DNA from: JAENVU01 sp031430375
Lineage (GTDB): Bacteria; Actinomycetota; Acidimicrobiia; IMCC26256; JAENVU01
Assembly: GCA_031430375.1 (NCBI GenBank)
Contig: JANPBJ010000092.1
Coordinates: 1-18,748, forward strand
Length of the DNA: 18,748 nucleotides
Direction: 5' to 3'
Part shown: one piece after another, positions 1 to 6,366 of the stretch
How positions within the stretch are numbered: position 1 is the stretch's first letter
Layout of the letters: each line of letters begins with the position of its first letter
Notes under the pieces: generated by a model
Databases searched by the model: none
What the model saw: the letters and a program-made list of their open reading frames with translations, nothing else
Told to the model about the DNA's origin: nothing
Program-made: the position numbers and the translations under genes

Positions 1-1
1 C

Positions 2-361
2 GAGATGGAGATCCCTGAATCGGTTGCCCAGGTCGGCTGGTACCGGCTCGGAGCCGTCCCCGGCCGACCCGGCTCGGCGGTGCTCGCCGGCCATGTCGAC
101 TCCCGATCGCAGGGTCGCGGCGCGTTCTTCTCCCTCGGTGCAGTCGAGCCCGGCGCGCCCGTGACGGTCGTGGACGCCCGCGGTGCCGAGCACCAGTTCG
201 AGGTGGTCGCGCGCCGGCAGTTCCCCAAGAACGGCCTCCCCGCTGACCTCTTCTCGGACACCGGTGACGCTCGCCTCGCCTTGATCACCTGCGGAGGCGA
301 CTTCAACGCAGACACCCGCTCCTACCGCGACAACATCGTCGTCTACGCCGTCGCAGTCTGA
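2..361 (+). CDS. Class E/F sortase, C-terminal part (5' end outside window)
   Basis: This is the catalytic C-terminal part of a sortase, a membrane-anchored cysteine transpeptidase that handles surface proteins. The frame is open at the left edge, so the true start is upstream; the ATG at position 5 is internal. Visible motifs are the active-site histidine in LAGHVDS, the catalytic cysteine in LITCGG, and the arginine in SYRDN shortly after it, in the order and spacing expected for the sortase fold. The C-terminus ends just after the last beta strand (NIVVYAVAV). Actinobacterial class E/F sortases share the short A-G-H-V-D-S loop. No sorting-signal substrate is visible nearby. It converges on the chelatase gene on the other strand, so it is probably unrelated to the light-response genes that follow. 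Confidence 0.85.
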   Translation, partial: EMEIPESVAQVGWYRLGAVPGRPGSAVLAGHVDSRSQGRGAFFSLGAVEPGAPVTVVDARGAEHQFEVVARRQFPKNGLPADLFSDTGDARLALITCGGDFNADTRSYRDNIVVYAVAV

Positions 362-369
362 ACCGCCGC

Positions 370-388
370 TTCCGCCGGCCCGCCGGAA
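370..388. terminator. Inverted repeat between convergent genes, possible bidirectional terminator
   Basis: TTCCG (370-374) and CGGAA (384-388) form a perfect 5-bp stem around a GC-rich 9-base loop, nine bases after the sortase stop codon and upstream of the end of the convergent chelatase gene. There is no T-tract, so the assignment rests on position and symmetry only. Confidence 0.3.
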
Positions 389-447
389 CGCAGATATCCG
401 GAGGTCGTGCTGCACCTGCATGCGAAGGCAGCCTGCGGGGGGCTCGT

Positions 448-909
448 TCAGCGCAGTCGGCAGCGACCGGTGCCGGCACACAGCTCGCACTCGGGCACCT
501 CACCGGTTGCGTGTGCGACGCAGTATCGGATGCGATCGTCGACGATCGTCATGAGCAAAGGGTGTGGTCCGAGGGGAGCGGTCACGAGGAACGGCACGCC
601 GGGATGGCGGGCGGCGGCTTCGGCCGCGAGTCCGGGGATGTCGCGTTCCCAATGGTTGCCGGGCCAGAGGAAGTAGGGGACCACGACGACTGTGGTCGCG
701 CCGGCGTCGACGCACGCGTCGAAGGCCGTGCGAATCGATGGGTCCGCGAGTTCCATGTGCGCGGGTTCGACGATGGTGTACCCGCTGCGGGGCTTCCATT
801 CGCTGACGAAATCCTCGTGCCGTCGGTTCGATTCGACTCGACGGGACCCATGGTCGACGACGACGACGCCGGTGGACTCGCGTTCGGGGAGCGTCGGCGG
901 GTCGTTCAT
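448..909 (-). CDS. cbiX: CbiX/SirB-family sirohydrochlorin chelatase
   Basis: A class II chelatase predicted to insert Co2+ or Fe2+ into sirohydrochlorin (cobalamin or siroheme branch). Family motifs are VVVVDHGSR (His20), VEPAHMELADPSI (His51), PYFLWPGNHWERDIP (His86) and APLGPHPLL. The protein is 153 residues, the single-domain length of small CbiX/SirB enzymes. The C-terminus is cysteine rich (Cys130, then C-x2-C-x5-C at 141, 144 and 150); this could hold an Fe-S cluster, as in some SirB proteins (inference). I chose the ATG at 909 because GAGGAC precedes it at good spacing; GTG 954 and ATG 945 are in-frame alternatives. It lies 68 bases downstream of the secreted-protein gene on the same strand and probably shares its promoter. 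Sequence alone does not decide between cobalt and iron. Confidence 0.85.
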   Translation of the reverse strand: MNDPPTLPERESTGVVVVDHGSRRVESNRRHEDFVSEWKPRSGYTIVEPAHMELADPSIRTAFDACVDAGATTVVVVPYFLWPGNHWERDIPGLAAEAAARHPGVPFLVTAPLGPHPLLMTIVDDRIRYCVAHATGEVPECELCAGTGRCRLR

Positions 910-977
910 CGAGTCGTCCTCGAACGAGAGCCGGTCCGGCTGCATCGTCAGCACGTTGCGGGGCCGGACCGGGTCCG

Positions 978-1283
978 TCAGTCACACCAGGGGAAGAGCT
1001 GGGGGCTGGTGCGGTGGAGCTCGAGGACTTGGGGGAGGGTGAAGGTGGTGGAGTCGGGTACCGCTGCGATGCCCCGGACTCCGAGGGTCTTGAGCGTTCC
1101 CGCGTCGACGCCGGACTTGGCGATCGAAGGGAAGACGCCCTTGCCCAGGCTCTTCACAGTGGACATTCCGGCACGCTGGCAGGCGTTGCCGGGCTCTGTG
1201 GGTCCGGCGGCGAAGGCCGGGGCGGCACTGAGGCCGAGGGCCAAGGCGCCGGTGGCGGTGGCAAGTGCGAGTTTGCGGATCAT
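978..1283 (-). CDS. Small secreted protein, unknown function
   Basis: 101 residues with a clear Sec signal peptide: basic MIRK start, hydrophobic stretch, and an Ala-x-Ala cleavage site after residue 25 (AFA/AG). The mature part is about 76 residues with two cysteines, Cys35 and Cys100, that could form one disulfide. The ATG is preceded by GGGAGG five bases upstream, a strong ribosome binding site. I do not recognise the family. It is the first gene of a probable two-gene unit with the CbiX chelatase. Its promoter carries the same TTTAG-N2-CTAAA palindrome as the B12-binding regulator gene at 4406-5275, suggesting shared control. It might act as a small periplasmic or extracellular binding protein, but nothing in the sequence shows a ligand. 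Confidence 0.75.
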   Translation of the reverse strand: MIRKLALATATGALALGLSAAPAFAAGPTEPGNACQRAGMSTVKSLGKGVFPSIAKSGVDAGTLKTLGVRGIAAVPDSTTFTLPQVLELHRTSPQLFPWCD

Positions 1284-1333
1284 GAGAGCCTCCCGAGGCT
1301 GTGGAGTCGGAGCCGGACGGTTCCGACTTGGAC

Positions 1334-1362
1334 AGTATTTAGCACTAAAGCTCGCTCGTCAA
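1334..1362 (-). promoter_or_regulatory. Promoter of the secreted-protein/chelatase unit
   Basis: On the minus strand TTGACG (1362-1357) is followed after 17 bases by AATACT (1339-1334), a reasonable sigma-70-type pair. The palindrome at 1338-1349 fills most of the spacer, so a bound regulator would block RNA polymerase. Confidence 0.5.
1338..1349. promoter_or_regulatory. Palindromic operator, copy 1 (TTTAGCACTAAA)
   Basis: Inverted repeat TTTAG-CA-CTAAA in otherwise GC-rich DNA. The arms are identical to those at 5285-5296 in front of the CarH-like regulator. It lies in the region between the divergent secreted-protein (-) and SRPBCC (+) genes and may control both. CarH/LitR-type regulators commonly bind operators overlapping their own promoters; which protein binds here is inference. 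Confidence 0.6.
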
Positions 1363-1448
1363 GTCGGGTCGCCGGTCCGTCACACGGCTTCCGGTCGGTG
1401 CTCGAGCCGATCGAACGCTTCGGGCGGCCACGCGGTAGACCATCATTG

Positions 1449-1898
1449 ATGGCTCGCTATCTGGTTCGGTTGCGTTCACCGAAGTCGCCGGCCGAGGCCT
1501 TTGCCTATATGGCGAACCTCGCCAACTTCGCCGAATGGGATCCGGGCGTGGTCCGGGTCGAGCAGTCGGAGGGCGACGGTCCCGGTCCAAGCGCGGTGTA
1601 CGACGTCACGGTCAAGGGACTCCGCACACCGCTTCGGTATCGCACGACACGGTTCGAGCCTCCGAACTCGATCGTCGTGCGCGCCGAGAGTCGATTCCTC
1701 ACTTCGCTCGACACGATCACGGTTGAGAGTGATGGCGTGGGATCGATCGTGACCTACGACGCCGAACTGACGCTCAATGGGCCGCTCGGTCTCGCCGGTC
1801 CGCTCCTTCGCCTCACGTTCAGGCAGATCGGCGACCGCGCTGCGGCCGGACTGGTCCGAGTGCTCAACGGCGAACGACTCGACGACCGATCCCCATGA
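1449..1898 (+). CDS. SRPBCC (START/polyketide-cyclase-like) family protein
   Basis: 149 residues with the pattern of SRPBCC helix-grip proteins, which bind hydrophobic ligands in a deep cavity. The N-terminal strand (YLVRLRSP) is followed by a short helix (AEAFAYMANLANFAEWDPGV), typical of the polyketide-cyclase/Bet v 1 type, where 'FAEWDP' is a common signature. Several beta strands follow and then a long C-terminal helix. The ATG at 1449 is chosen because similarity begins there, although the frame is open upstream; no clear ribosome binding site is seen. The stop overlaps the next gene's start (ATGA), so the two are translationally coupled. The pairing suggests a lipid- or isoprenoid-related step, but the ligand is unknown. 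Confidence 0.75.
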   Translation: MARYLVRLRSPKSPAEAFAYMANLANFAEWDPGVVRVEQSEGDGPGPSAVYDVTVKGLRTPLRYRTTRFEPPNSIVVRAESRFLTSLDTITVESDGVGSIVTYDAELTLNGPLGLAGPLLRLTFRQIGDRAAAGLVRVLNGERLDDRSP

Positions 1899-2899
1899 GC
1901 GGGCGCGACGTCGTCGACTCACTCATCGAGGCCCCGGTCGTCACGAGCTTCACTCGGATCGGGTACGCAGTCCGGGCCCGGCTCGACGGATGGAGACCCC
2001 TCGGCGATTACGACCTCACTGGCCGGGTGATGGTCCTCACCGGAGCGACCTCCGGTCTCGGTCGGGCCGCGGCCGCGCAACTCGCGGAATGCGGTGCCAC
2101 GCTCGTGCTTGTCGGGCGCAACGCCGACCGCAACGAGGCGACCGTCGCCGAGATCATCGAATCGTCCGGCAACCCAGCCGTCACCCAGGTCGCCGCCGAC
2201 ATGGGTGACTACGAGCAGGTCAGGGCGCTGGCCAATCGAGTGCTCGCCGAGCACGATCGGCTCGATGTGCTGATCCACAACGCCGGCGCTCTGACGGCGG
2301 ACCGGCGCACCGCACCGGACGGCACGGAGGCCACCGTGGCGAGTCAGGTCGTCGGTCCGTTCCTCCTGACGAGTCTGCTGCTGGAGCGACTCGCGCTGTC
2401 GGCGCCGTCGCGGGTGCTGACGATGTCGTCCGGCGGGATGTATTCGGCGGGCCTCACCGTGGCCGGGCTCCAGATGTCGGACGCCGACTACCGCCCCACC
2501 GAGCAATACGCGCGGGCGAAGCGCGCCCAGGTCGTGATCAACGAGATGTGGGCCGAGCGATTCGGCGGTCTCGGGATCCATTTTCAAGCGATGCATCCCG
2601 GATGGGCGTCAACTCCGGGGGTCGACGCGTCGTTACCGACGTTCTCGAAGGTCATGGGGCCACTCTTGCGCTCGCCCGAGCAAGGAGCCGACACGCTGGT
2701 GTGGCTCGCCGCCGACGACACCCCACTTCAATCCAACGGCTGCTTCTGGCTCGACCGTCGACCCCGAAGCACCCACAAGCTCCGCCGCACGAAGAACGCC
2801 GACACGCCCGATCGCCGCCGGCGGCTGTGGGCCTGGGTCAGCGAGACCAGCGGCTACGAGCCGTCCATGTCCGACCGGGCCGGCGAAACGGAGGAGTGA
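1895..2899 (+). CDS. Short-chain dehydrogenase/reductase (retinol-dehydrogenase-like)
   Basis: 334-residue classical SDR with an N-terminal extension of about 45 residues. The Rossmann nucleotide-binding motif TGATSGLG is followed by an NADP-type LVGRN, the structural NAG motif (IHNAG), the catalytic serine region MSSGGMYS, and the catalytic Y-x3-K in YARAK. The order and spacing match DHRS/retinol-dehydrogenase-like SDRs, which oxidise or reduce lipophilic alcohols, ketones or aldehydes with NAD(P)H. A basic C-terminal tail (RRPRSTHKLRRTKN region) could contact membranes. It overlaps the SRPBCC gene by four bases, so both are probably one unit, and converges on the SDR/DUF2867 gene. The substrate cannot be read from sequence. 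Confidence 0.85.
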   Translation: MSGRDVVDSLIEAPVVTSFTRIGYAVRARLDGWRPLGDYDLTGRVMVLTGATSGLGRAAAAQLAECGATLVLVGRNADRNEATVAEIIESSGNPAVTQVAADMGDYEQVRALANRVLAEHDRLDVLIHNAGALTADRRTAPDGTEATVASQVVGPFLLTSLLLERLALSAPSRVLTMSSGGMYSAGLTVAGLQMSDADYRPTEQYARAKRAQVVINEMWAERFGGLGIHFQAMHPGWASTPGVDASLPTFSKVMGPLLRSPEQGADTLVWLAADDTPLQSNGCFWLDRRPRSTHKLRRTKNADTPDRRRRLWAWVSETSGYEPSMSDRAGETEE

Positions 2900-2942
2900 A
2901 TCCGCAGACTGGCGATCGCAACGACACTCACCGCGTTTGCCC

Positions 2943-4409
2943 TCAGCGAGGGAATGTGTCCCCGCGTTGGGTGGCGTCGTGGGCGATGCCGCGGATGAGG
3001 CCGGGGAACACGAGTCGGTGGAACGGGGCGATCGCGTACCAGTAGAGACGGCCGAAGAGTCCGCGCGGTCGGAATCTCGCGGTCTGACGGAGTCGGGTTC
3101 CTCCGTCGACCGGCTCCATGGTCCATTCGATCCAGGCTTCGCCCGGGAGACGCATTTCGGCGTGGAGTACTAGTCGTCGGTCGACGTCGAGGTCCTCGAC
3201 GCGCCAGAAGTCGACGGGTTCGCCGACGGCGAGATGTTCTGGATCGCGCCGGCCGCGCCGCAGGCCGGGGCCTCCGGCGATTCGGTCGAGCAGACCGCGT
3301 GTTTTCCAGAGCAGTTCGCCGCTGTACCAGCCGCGCTCGCCGCCGACCCTGCACACGGCCGCCCAGGTGCGATGGGGCTCTGCCGTCACGATGACTTCGC
3401 GCGTGTCGGTGAGTTCGGTGCCGCCGGTCCAGCTCGGATCGGTCGGGTTGGCCTGCCAGACCGGTGAGGACGCGTCGTCGAACTTCGTGGGGATGTCTCC
3501 GACGGCGGTGCGCCCGATCGCCTGGTGGATCGCTTGGGCGAGTGGGACGCGCTCGAAGGGGAAAAGTGTCTCGACTCGATGGTCGCGAACGACGACGGTA
3601 TTGACGAGTGAATCGACGAGTGGCCGCGCCAGGCTCGCGGGGACCGGGGTGACCAGTCCGATCCACAGCGATGACAGGCGGGGGGTCAGGACCGGCACTG
3701 GGATGAGGCGCCGGTGCGTGAGACCGGCTTCGTGCGCGTAGACCGCCATCATCTCGGCGTACGACACGACGTCGGGGCCGCCGATCTCGAGGACGCCCGA
3801 CACGGGTTCGGGGTGTTCGACGACCGCCACGAGATAGCGCAGGACGTCGCGAATCGAGATGGGTTGACAGCGCGTGTGTACCCATTTAGGGGTGACCATG
3901 ATTGGTAGGACCTCGGTGAGGTAGCGCAGCATTTCGAAGCTCGCCGACCCGGAGCCGATGACGACGGCGGCACGAAGCTCGACTGTTTCGATCGGCCCCG
4001 CGGCCAGCTCGTTTCCGACGTCGTGGCGGCTCCGGAGGTGCGCGCTCAACTCCGAATCGTCGTCGCCGAGCCCGCCGAGATACACGATGCGCGCCACTCC
4101 GGCCGCTTCGGCCGCGCGCCGGAAGTTCTCCGCGATGGCACGTTCTTGGGCCACCCAGTCGGGCCCCTCACCGATGCTATGGACGAGGAATACTGCGGTG
4201 TCGACGCCTTCCATCGCGGCGCTGAGGTCGCCGCCGACGTCGGCGCGGACCATCTCGACTTCCCGGTGCCACGATGCCGCGTCGAGCTTGCGGGGATCCC
4301 GCACCACGCAGCGGACGGTGTGTCCACGCGCGAGTAGCTCGGGGACGAGTCGACCGCCGACATAGCCCGATGCACCGGTGACCAGGATCCGCAACCTTCG
4401 AGCGGTCAC
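2943..4409 (-). CDS. SDR family NAD(P)-dependent oxidoreductase with C-terminal DUF2867
   Basis: 488-residue two-domain protein. Residues about 5-290 form an atypical (NmrA/epimerase-like) Rossmann domain with TGASGYVG at 11-18. Residues about 320-488 match DUF2867, a helix-grip-like domain (GWYSGELLWKTRGLLDRIAGGPGLRRGRRDP segment and the LYWYAIAPFHRLVF end). The GTG start overlaps the stop of the upstream regulator as GTGA, so expression is coupled to it. SDR-DUF2867 proteins are known neighbours of LitR/CarH-type B12 photoreceptors in other bacteria, where they belong to blue/green-light-induced gene sets (recalled, not checked). The reaction is unknown. Possible roles are lipid or carotenoid modification. 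Confidence 0.85.
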   Translation of the reverse strand: MTARRLRILVTGASGYVGGRLVPELLARGHTVRCVVRDPRKLDAASWHREVEMVRADVGGDLSAAMEGVDTAVFLVHSIGEGPDWVAQERAIAENFRRAAEAAGVARIVYLGGLGDDDSELSAHLRSRHDVGNELAAGPIETVELRAAVVIGSGSASFEMLRYLTEVLPIMVTPKWVHTRCQPISIRDVLRYLVAVVEHPEPVSGVLEIGGPDVVSYAEMMAVYAHEAGLTHRRLIPVPVLTPRLSSLWIGLVTPVPASLARPLVDSLVNTVVVRDHRVETLFPFERVPLAQAIHQAIGRTAVGDIPTKFDDASSPVWQANPTDPSWTGGTELTDTREVIVTAEPHRTWAAVCRVGGERGWYSGELLWKTRGLLDRIAGGPGLRRGRRDPEHLAVGEPVDFWRVEDLDVDRRLVLHAEMRLPGEAWIEWTMEPVDGGTRLRQTARFRPRGLFGRLYWYAIAPFHRLVFPGLIRGIAHDATQRGDTFPR

Positions 4410-5275
4410 TGCGACCCTGCCGCGAGGTCCAGGCAGCGCCGCGCGACGTCGAGTGCGGTGGCGCCGTATTCGTCGGCCCCGAGGTTGCGCGCGTGGTGTT
4501 CGTTGGTGATGGCCGGTCCGCCGATGAACACCTGGACCTCGGGCACCAACTCGTGCAGGAGGACAGCGGTGCGCCGCGCGGCGTCCGCAGTCCCGTCCGA
4601 TCCCACGCTGACCGCCACCGCGATCGTGTCGTCGTGGAGTTTGGCGGTTTGGACGAATGACTCGGGTGGAGTGTTGGCGCCCAGATCGACCACAGCGAGG
4701 CCCTCACCGAGGATGATGTCGCCGAGGATCGCGAGCGGCATGGAGTGGTAATCGCCGGCCGCGGCGCCGATCACGACGGTGGCGCGTTTGCGGCCGCGAC
4801 GAGCGAAACACGGTCCGAGGCGCCCGATGAGCCGCGCGGCGACGCTCGATGCTCGATGCTCCGCGGCGATGTCGAAATCGCCGCGGGCCCACGCCTCGCC
4901 GAGGTCCTGCAGGACCGGCACCATGAGCTCGAGATGGATGTCCCGCGCGGGGGCACCCGAGACCAGGGCCCGTTCGATGATCGACCATGCGCCGGGTTCG
5001 TCGCCGGCGATGAGCCGGTCACGCAATTGCTTTCGGTACGGGGGCCACCGGATGCCGCCGGGGCCGGGTTGGGCTGCTTCGCGGTTGGTGAGCGCGCGCA
5101 GGTCGCCGAGGTGTACCTGCCAGGTTCCGCCGACCTTGCGAGCGGGGAGCGTGCCGAGCCGCACGTAGCGGTAGGCGGTCATGTAGTGGACGCCGAGTTG
5201 CTCGGCGGCCGCACGGAGGCCGATCAGCGCGGAATCGTCAGGCATTGGTGGGGAATCGTAGGGGGGAACTTGCAT
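4406..5275 (-). CDS. CarH/LitR-like cobalamin-dependent transcriptional regulator 1
   Basis: 289 residues. Residues about 17-62 are a winged-helix DNA-binding domain of excisionase/BldC type (AAEQLGVHYMTAYRYVR, GTLP, GGTWQV), shorter than a classical MerR domain. Residues about 78-160 are the helical cap with W129-x9-E139-H140, the adenosylcobalamin-sensing motif of CarH. Residues about 165-280 are a B12-binding Rossmann domain with D175-Y-H177 (lower axial histidine), LGANTP and IGGPA. In CarH, B12-bound tetramers repress in the dark and light releases them. The residue after the tryptophan is alanine, where Thermus CarH has His132. The ATG at 5275 is about seven bases after a -10 element, suggesting leaderless translation; ATG 5245 is an alternative. 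A paralogue lies at 6367-7239. Confidence 0.88.
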   Translation of the reverse strand: MQVPPYDSPPMPDDSALIGLRAAAEQLGVHYMTAYRYVRLGTLPARKVGGTWQVHLGDLRALTNREAAQPGPGGIRWPPYRKQLRDRLIAGDEPGAWSIIERALVSGAPARDIHLELMVPVLQDLGEAWARGDFDIAAEHRASSVAARLIGRLGPCFARRGRKRATVVIGAAAGDYHSMPLAILGDIILGEGLAVVDLGANTPPESFVQTAKLHDDTIAVAVSVGSDGTADAARRTAVLLHELVPEVQVFIGGPAITNEHHARNLGADEYGATALDVARRCLDLAAGSQ

Positions 5276-5282
5276 CTCGAAG

Positions 5283-5310
5283 ACTTTAGTGCTAAAATAC
5301 CCCTTGTCAA
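5283..5310 (-). promoter_or_regulatory. Promoter of CarH-like regulator 1
   Basis: On the minus strand TTGACA (5310-5305, perfect -35) is followed after 16 bases by TAAAGT (5288-5283). Initiation about seven bases downstream would fall on the ATG at 5275, giving a leaderless message. The palindrome at 5285-5296 covers the spacer and -10, as expected for autorepression. Confidence 0.55.
5285..5296. promoter_or_regulatory. Palindromic operator, copy 2 (TTTAGTGCTAAA)
   Basis: TTTAG-TG-CTAAA with arms identical to those at 1338-1349, and shared flanks on the reading strand (CTTTAGTGCTAAA, then TAC within three bases). It sits between the -35 and -10 of the regulator gene, eight bases after the -35; copy 1 sits seven bases after its -35. 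The similar placement supports a real operator. Confidence 0.65.
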
Positions 5311-5337
5311 CGAATCCCCCTCGAGAGGCAGTCGTAA

Positions 5338-5357
5338 TTTAGTGTTAATATAGCACA
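5338..5357 (+). promoter_or_regulatory. Leaderless promoter with degenerate operator copy 3 (acyltransferase gene)
   Basis: TTTAGTGTTAAT (5338-5349) matches the other two palindromes in its left arm and center and partly in its right arm. It overlaps TAATAT (5346-5351), a good -10 hexamer only six bases from the ATG at 5358, so the transcript would begin at or near the start codon. There is no ribosome binding site and no recognisable -35, so an activator or an alternative sigma factor may be needed. Confidence 0.45.
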
Positions 5358-6344
5358 ATGGTGCCCGAGCCGCGTTCTTCCCTCTCGCGCCGCTCGGGAA
5401 CGACCCGGCGGCGGCTGCTCACCGTACCGGCGGTCGGCGTGACGGCCGCGGGATTGTCGATGACTCTGCCAGCGTGGTTGTCGGGCGCCGCCGCAGTGGA
5501 TGTCCTCACCGCGCGCCGGCGCATGCCGTGGGTCCGGCTGCTCTCGTTCGCGACGGCGTGGTCGTGGCTGGAATCGGCGGGGGTAGCGGGCGCGGGTGTG
5601 TTGTGGCTGACCGGAAGGACTGACCGCGCCGACCTGCACTACGAACTCCAACGGCGGTGGGCAGACGCTCTGGTCGGCGCGTTGCGTCTGTGCGCCGGGC
5701 TCCGAATCGAAGTGGACGGACTCGACGCGCTGGCGCCGGGGCCGATCGTCGTGTGCTCCCGACATGCGAACCTCGCCGACGCACTGCTTCCTGCATGGCT
5801 GCTCGGTCGGGTCGCCATGCACCCCCGGTATGTGCTGACCGACGAACTCCTCGTCGACCCGTGCCTCGACATTGTGGGCAACCGGCTTCCCAACCACTTC
5901 CTCGAACGTGGTGCGACGAGCGATCGCGAGTTGTCCGAACTGTGTGCACTCTCCAAGGGGATGGGCGCGGCGGAGGCCGCAGTCATCTACCCCGAGGGTC
6001 GACTCGCGACCGAGGAGCGGCGCGAGCGCCGCTTGGCCGAGATGGCCGAGCGTGATCCCGAACGAGCGAGGCGGTTGCAATCCCTCCGCACCCTGTTGCC
6101 ACCCAAGGCCCCCGGCACGCAGGCGCTCCTCGCGGGCGCGCGGACGGCAGATCTTGTCTTCCTTGCCCACAAGGGCTTCGACGGTTTGGACCGCCTCACG
6201 TCCGCCCCCGCCCACGTCCCGTTCGCGGAGCCGGTGAAGATTCGGCTCACGCGTGTCTCGCGTGCTGAGATCCCCGAAGGGCCGGCGTTCGCGCGTTGGC
6301 TCGACGATTCCTGGCTGGAGATGGACGAGTGGGTCAACGAGTGA
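5358..6344 (+). CDS. PlsC-like membrane acyltransferase
   Basis: 328 residues. An arginine-rich N-terminus precedes hydrophobic segments at about 21-50 and 58-85, so the protein is probably membrane anchored. The lysophospholipid acyltransferase core follows: H136-x4-D141 in SRHANLAD (catalytic dyad), the acceptor-binding block around FLERGATSDRELS (about 181-193), and YPEGR (211-215), a form of the EGTR motif. Such enzymes move acyl chains from acyl-CoA or acyl-ACP to lysophosphatidate or other lipid acceptors. It lies between two CarH-like genes, diverges from the first by 82 bases and is 22 bases upstream of the second, so a light-controlled change of membrane lipid or carotenoid acylation is likely (inference). 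The start is the ATG at 5358, apparently leaderless. Confidence 0.8.
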   Translation: MVPEPRSSLSRRSGTTRRRLLTVPAVGVTAAGLSMTLPAWLSGAAAVDVLTARRRMPWVRLLSFATAWSWLESAGVAGAGVLWLTGRTDRADLHYELQRRWADALVGALRLCAGLRIEVDGLDALAPGPIVVCSRHANLADALLPAWLLGRVAMHPRYVLTDELLVDPCLDIVGNRLPNHFLERGATSDRELSELCALSKGMGAAEAAVIYPEGRLATEERRERRLAEMAERDPERARRLQSLRTLLPPKAPGTQALLAGARTADLVFLAHKGFDGLDRLTSAPAHVPFAEPVKIRLTRVSRAEIPEGPAFARWLDDSWLEMDEWVNE

Positions 6345-6366
6345 TGCACCGAGGAGCGAGGGGTCG

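Noticed and set aside
3887..3896. Further TTTAG word inside the SDR/DUF2867 gene
   Set aside because: It has no matching CTAAA arm and lies inside coding sequence, so it is not another operator copy.
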